From: Rhodopirellula sp.
GTDB taxonomy: Bacteria > Planctomycetota > Planctomycetia > Pirellulales > Thermoguttaceae
NCBI GenBank assembly: GCA_012728855.1
Contig: JAAYEH010000593.1
Coordinates: 1 to 34,677, forward strand
Length of the DNA: 34,677 bases
Reading direction: 5' to 3'
Position 1 is the first letter of the stretch, and each line of letters opens with the position of its first letter. The translations under genes and the position numbers were made by a program. The notes beneath the pieces were generated by a model. It saw only the letters and a list, made by a program, of their open reading frames with translations, was not told where the DNA came from and did not search any database. Below are positions 34,469-34,677 of the stretch, one piece after another.

Positions 34469-34530
34469 CGTAGCCCGACTCTCCGAGTCCGGGCTTCGAA
34501 GCCAGACCCGACTCGGAGAGTCGGGCTACG
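34469..34530. repeat. Palindromic element D (REP-like)
   Basis: Two arms of 21 bp, 34469-34489 and 34510-34530, are perfect inverted copies (core GACTCTCCGAGTC). Between them lies GGCTTCGAAGCC at 34492-34503, itself a perfect 12-bp palindrome. It sits after pyrF and could terminate its transcript, but there is no T-tract. Nothing else was recognised from 34391 to 34625. Confidence 0.75.
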
Positions 34531-34625
34531 AATTCCTCCGGCTCGTCTAACCCAGGTTGCGCAGTGGCAGGCGGGGGTCTTGCATAATTCCCGGGAAATC
34601 TGCACGGGAGGGTGGAAAGTCTTCA

Positions 34626-34677
34626 CTACAAAACCCGGTCCGGACTGAACCGCTCGGGCAGGTTCAGCTTCAGGGCA
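34626..34677 (-). CDS. Possible C-terminal end of a minus-strand gene
   Basis: On the minus strand, 16 codons run in from the right edge and end at TAG 34628-34626 (ALKLNLPERFSPDRVL). The composition looks protein-like, but the piece is too short for a family call. Confidence 0.25.
   Translation of the reverse strand, partial: ALKLNLPERFSPDRVL

Overview
The window looks like a GC-rich chromosomal segment from a planctomycete (Planctomycetota, probably Pirellulales-like). This rests on the company of families: a DUF1559 protein, a two-domain DUF1080 (3-keto-disaccharide hydrolase) protein, an exported sialate O-acetylesterase and a Tat-exported FAD oxidoreductase. An F-type ATP synthase operon whose b and c subunits carry extra leader peptides, and intergenic palindromic repeats, fit the same picture. 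No rRNA, tRNA, CRISPR array, intact insertion sequence or prophage is visible.

Layout. Positions 1-1800 (minus strand) hold the start of a coiled-coil protein cut by the window edge, a small unknown protein, and a 5'-truncated integron-type tyrosine recombinase. A FAD oxidoreductase (minus) and a sialate O-acetylesterase (plus) diverge around 3237-3483. A palindromic repeat and a small putative membrane protein follow. Then come plus-strand genes for an aldo/keto reductase, SerC, a two-domain DUF1080 protein, a toxin-antitoxin pair with a frameshifted toxin tail, and an atypical DUF1559 membrane protein. A nested inverted repeat of about 240 bp separates the last of these from convergent proB. 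purF diverges from proB, followed by hisA, an EF-G paralogue and a serine O-acetyltransferase. A large YfhO-like membrane protein (minus) contains an in-frame palindromic element. The stretch 22482-30630 (minus) is the ATP synthase operon in the order atpZ-like, atpI-like, atpB, E, F, H, A, G, D, C, then one unknown gene. A Uma2 remnant, an M42 aminopeptidase, a short Hanks-type kinase, pyrF and another palindrome fill the right end.

How the genes fit together. Much of the window is housekeeping: energy (ATP synthase), amino acids (serC, proB, hisA, cysE), purine and pyrimidine synthesis (purF, pyrF), and translation (EF-G-like). The exported sugar-ester and keto-sugar enzymes fit a heterotrophic polysaccharide lifestyle. 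The unusual material is between genes or inserted in them: four sequence-unrelated palindromic elements, one of which is translated inside a gene; a 17-copy 7-bp tandem repeat; and remnants of a recombinase, a toxin and a Uma2 nuclease. I see no obviously new multi-gene system. The best candidate for novelty is the palindromic-element biology.
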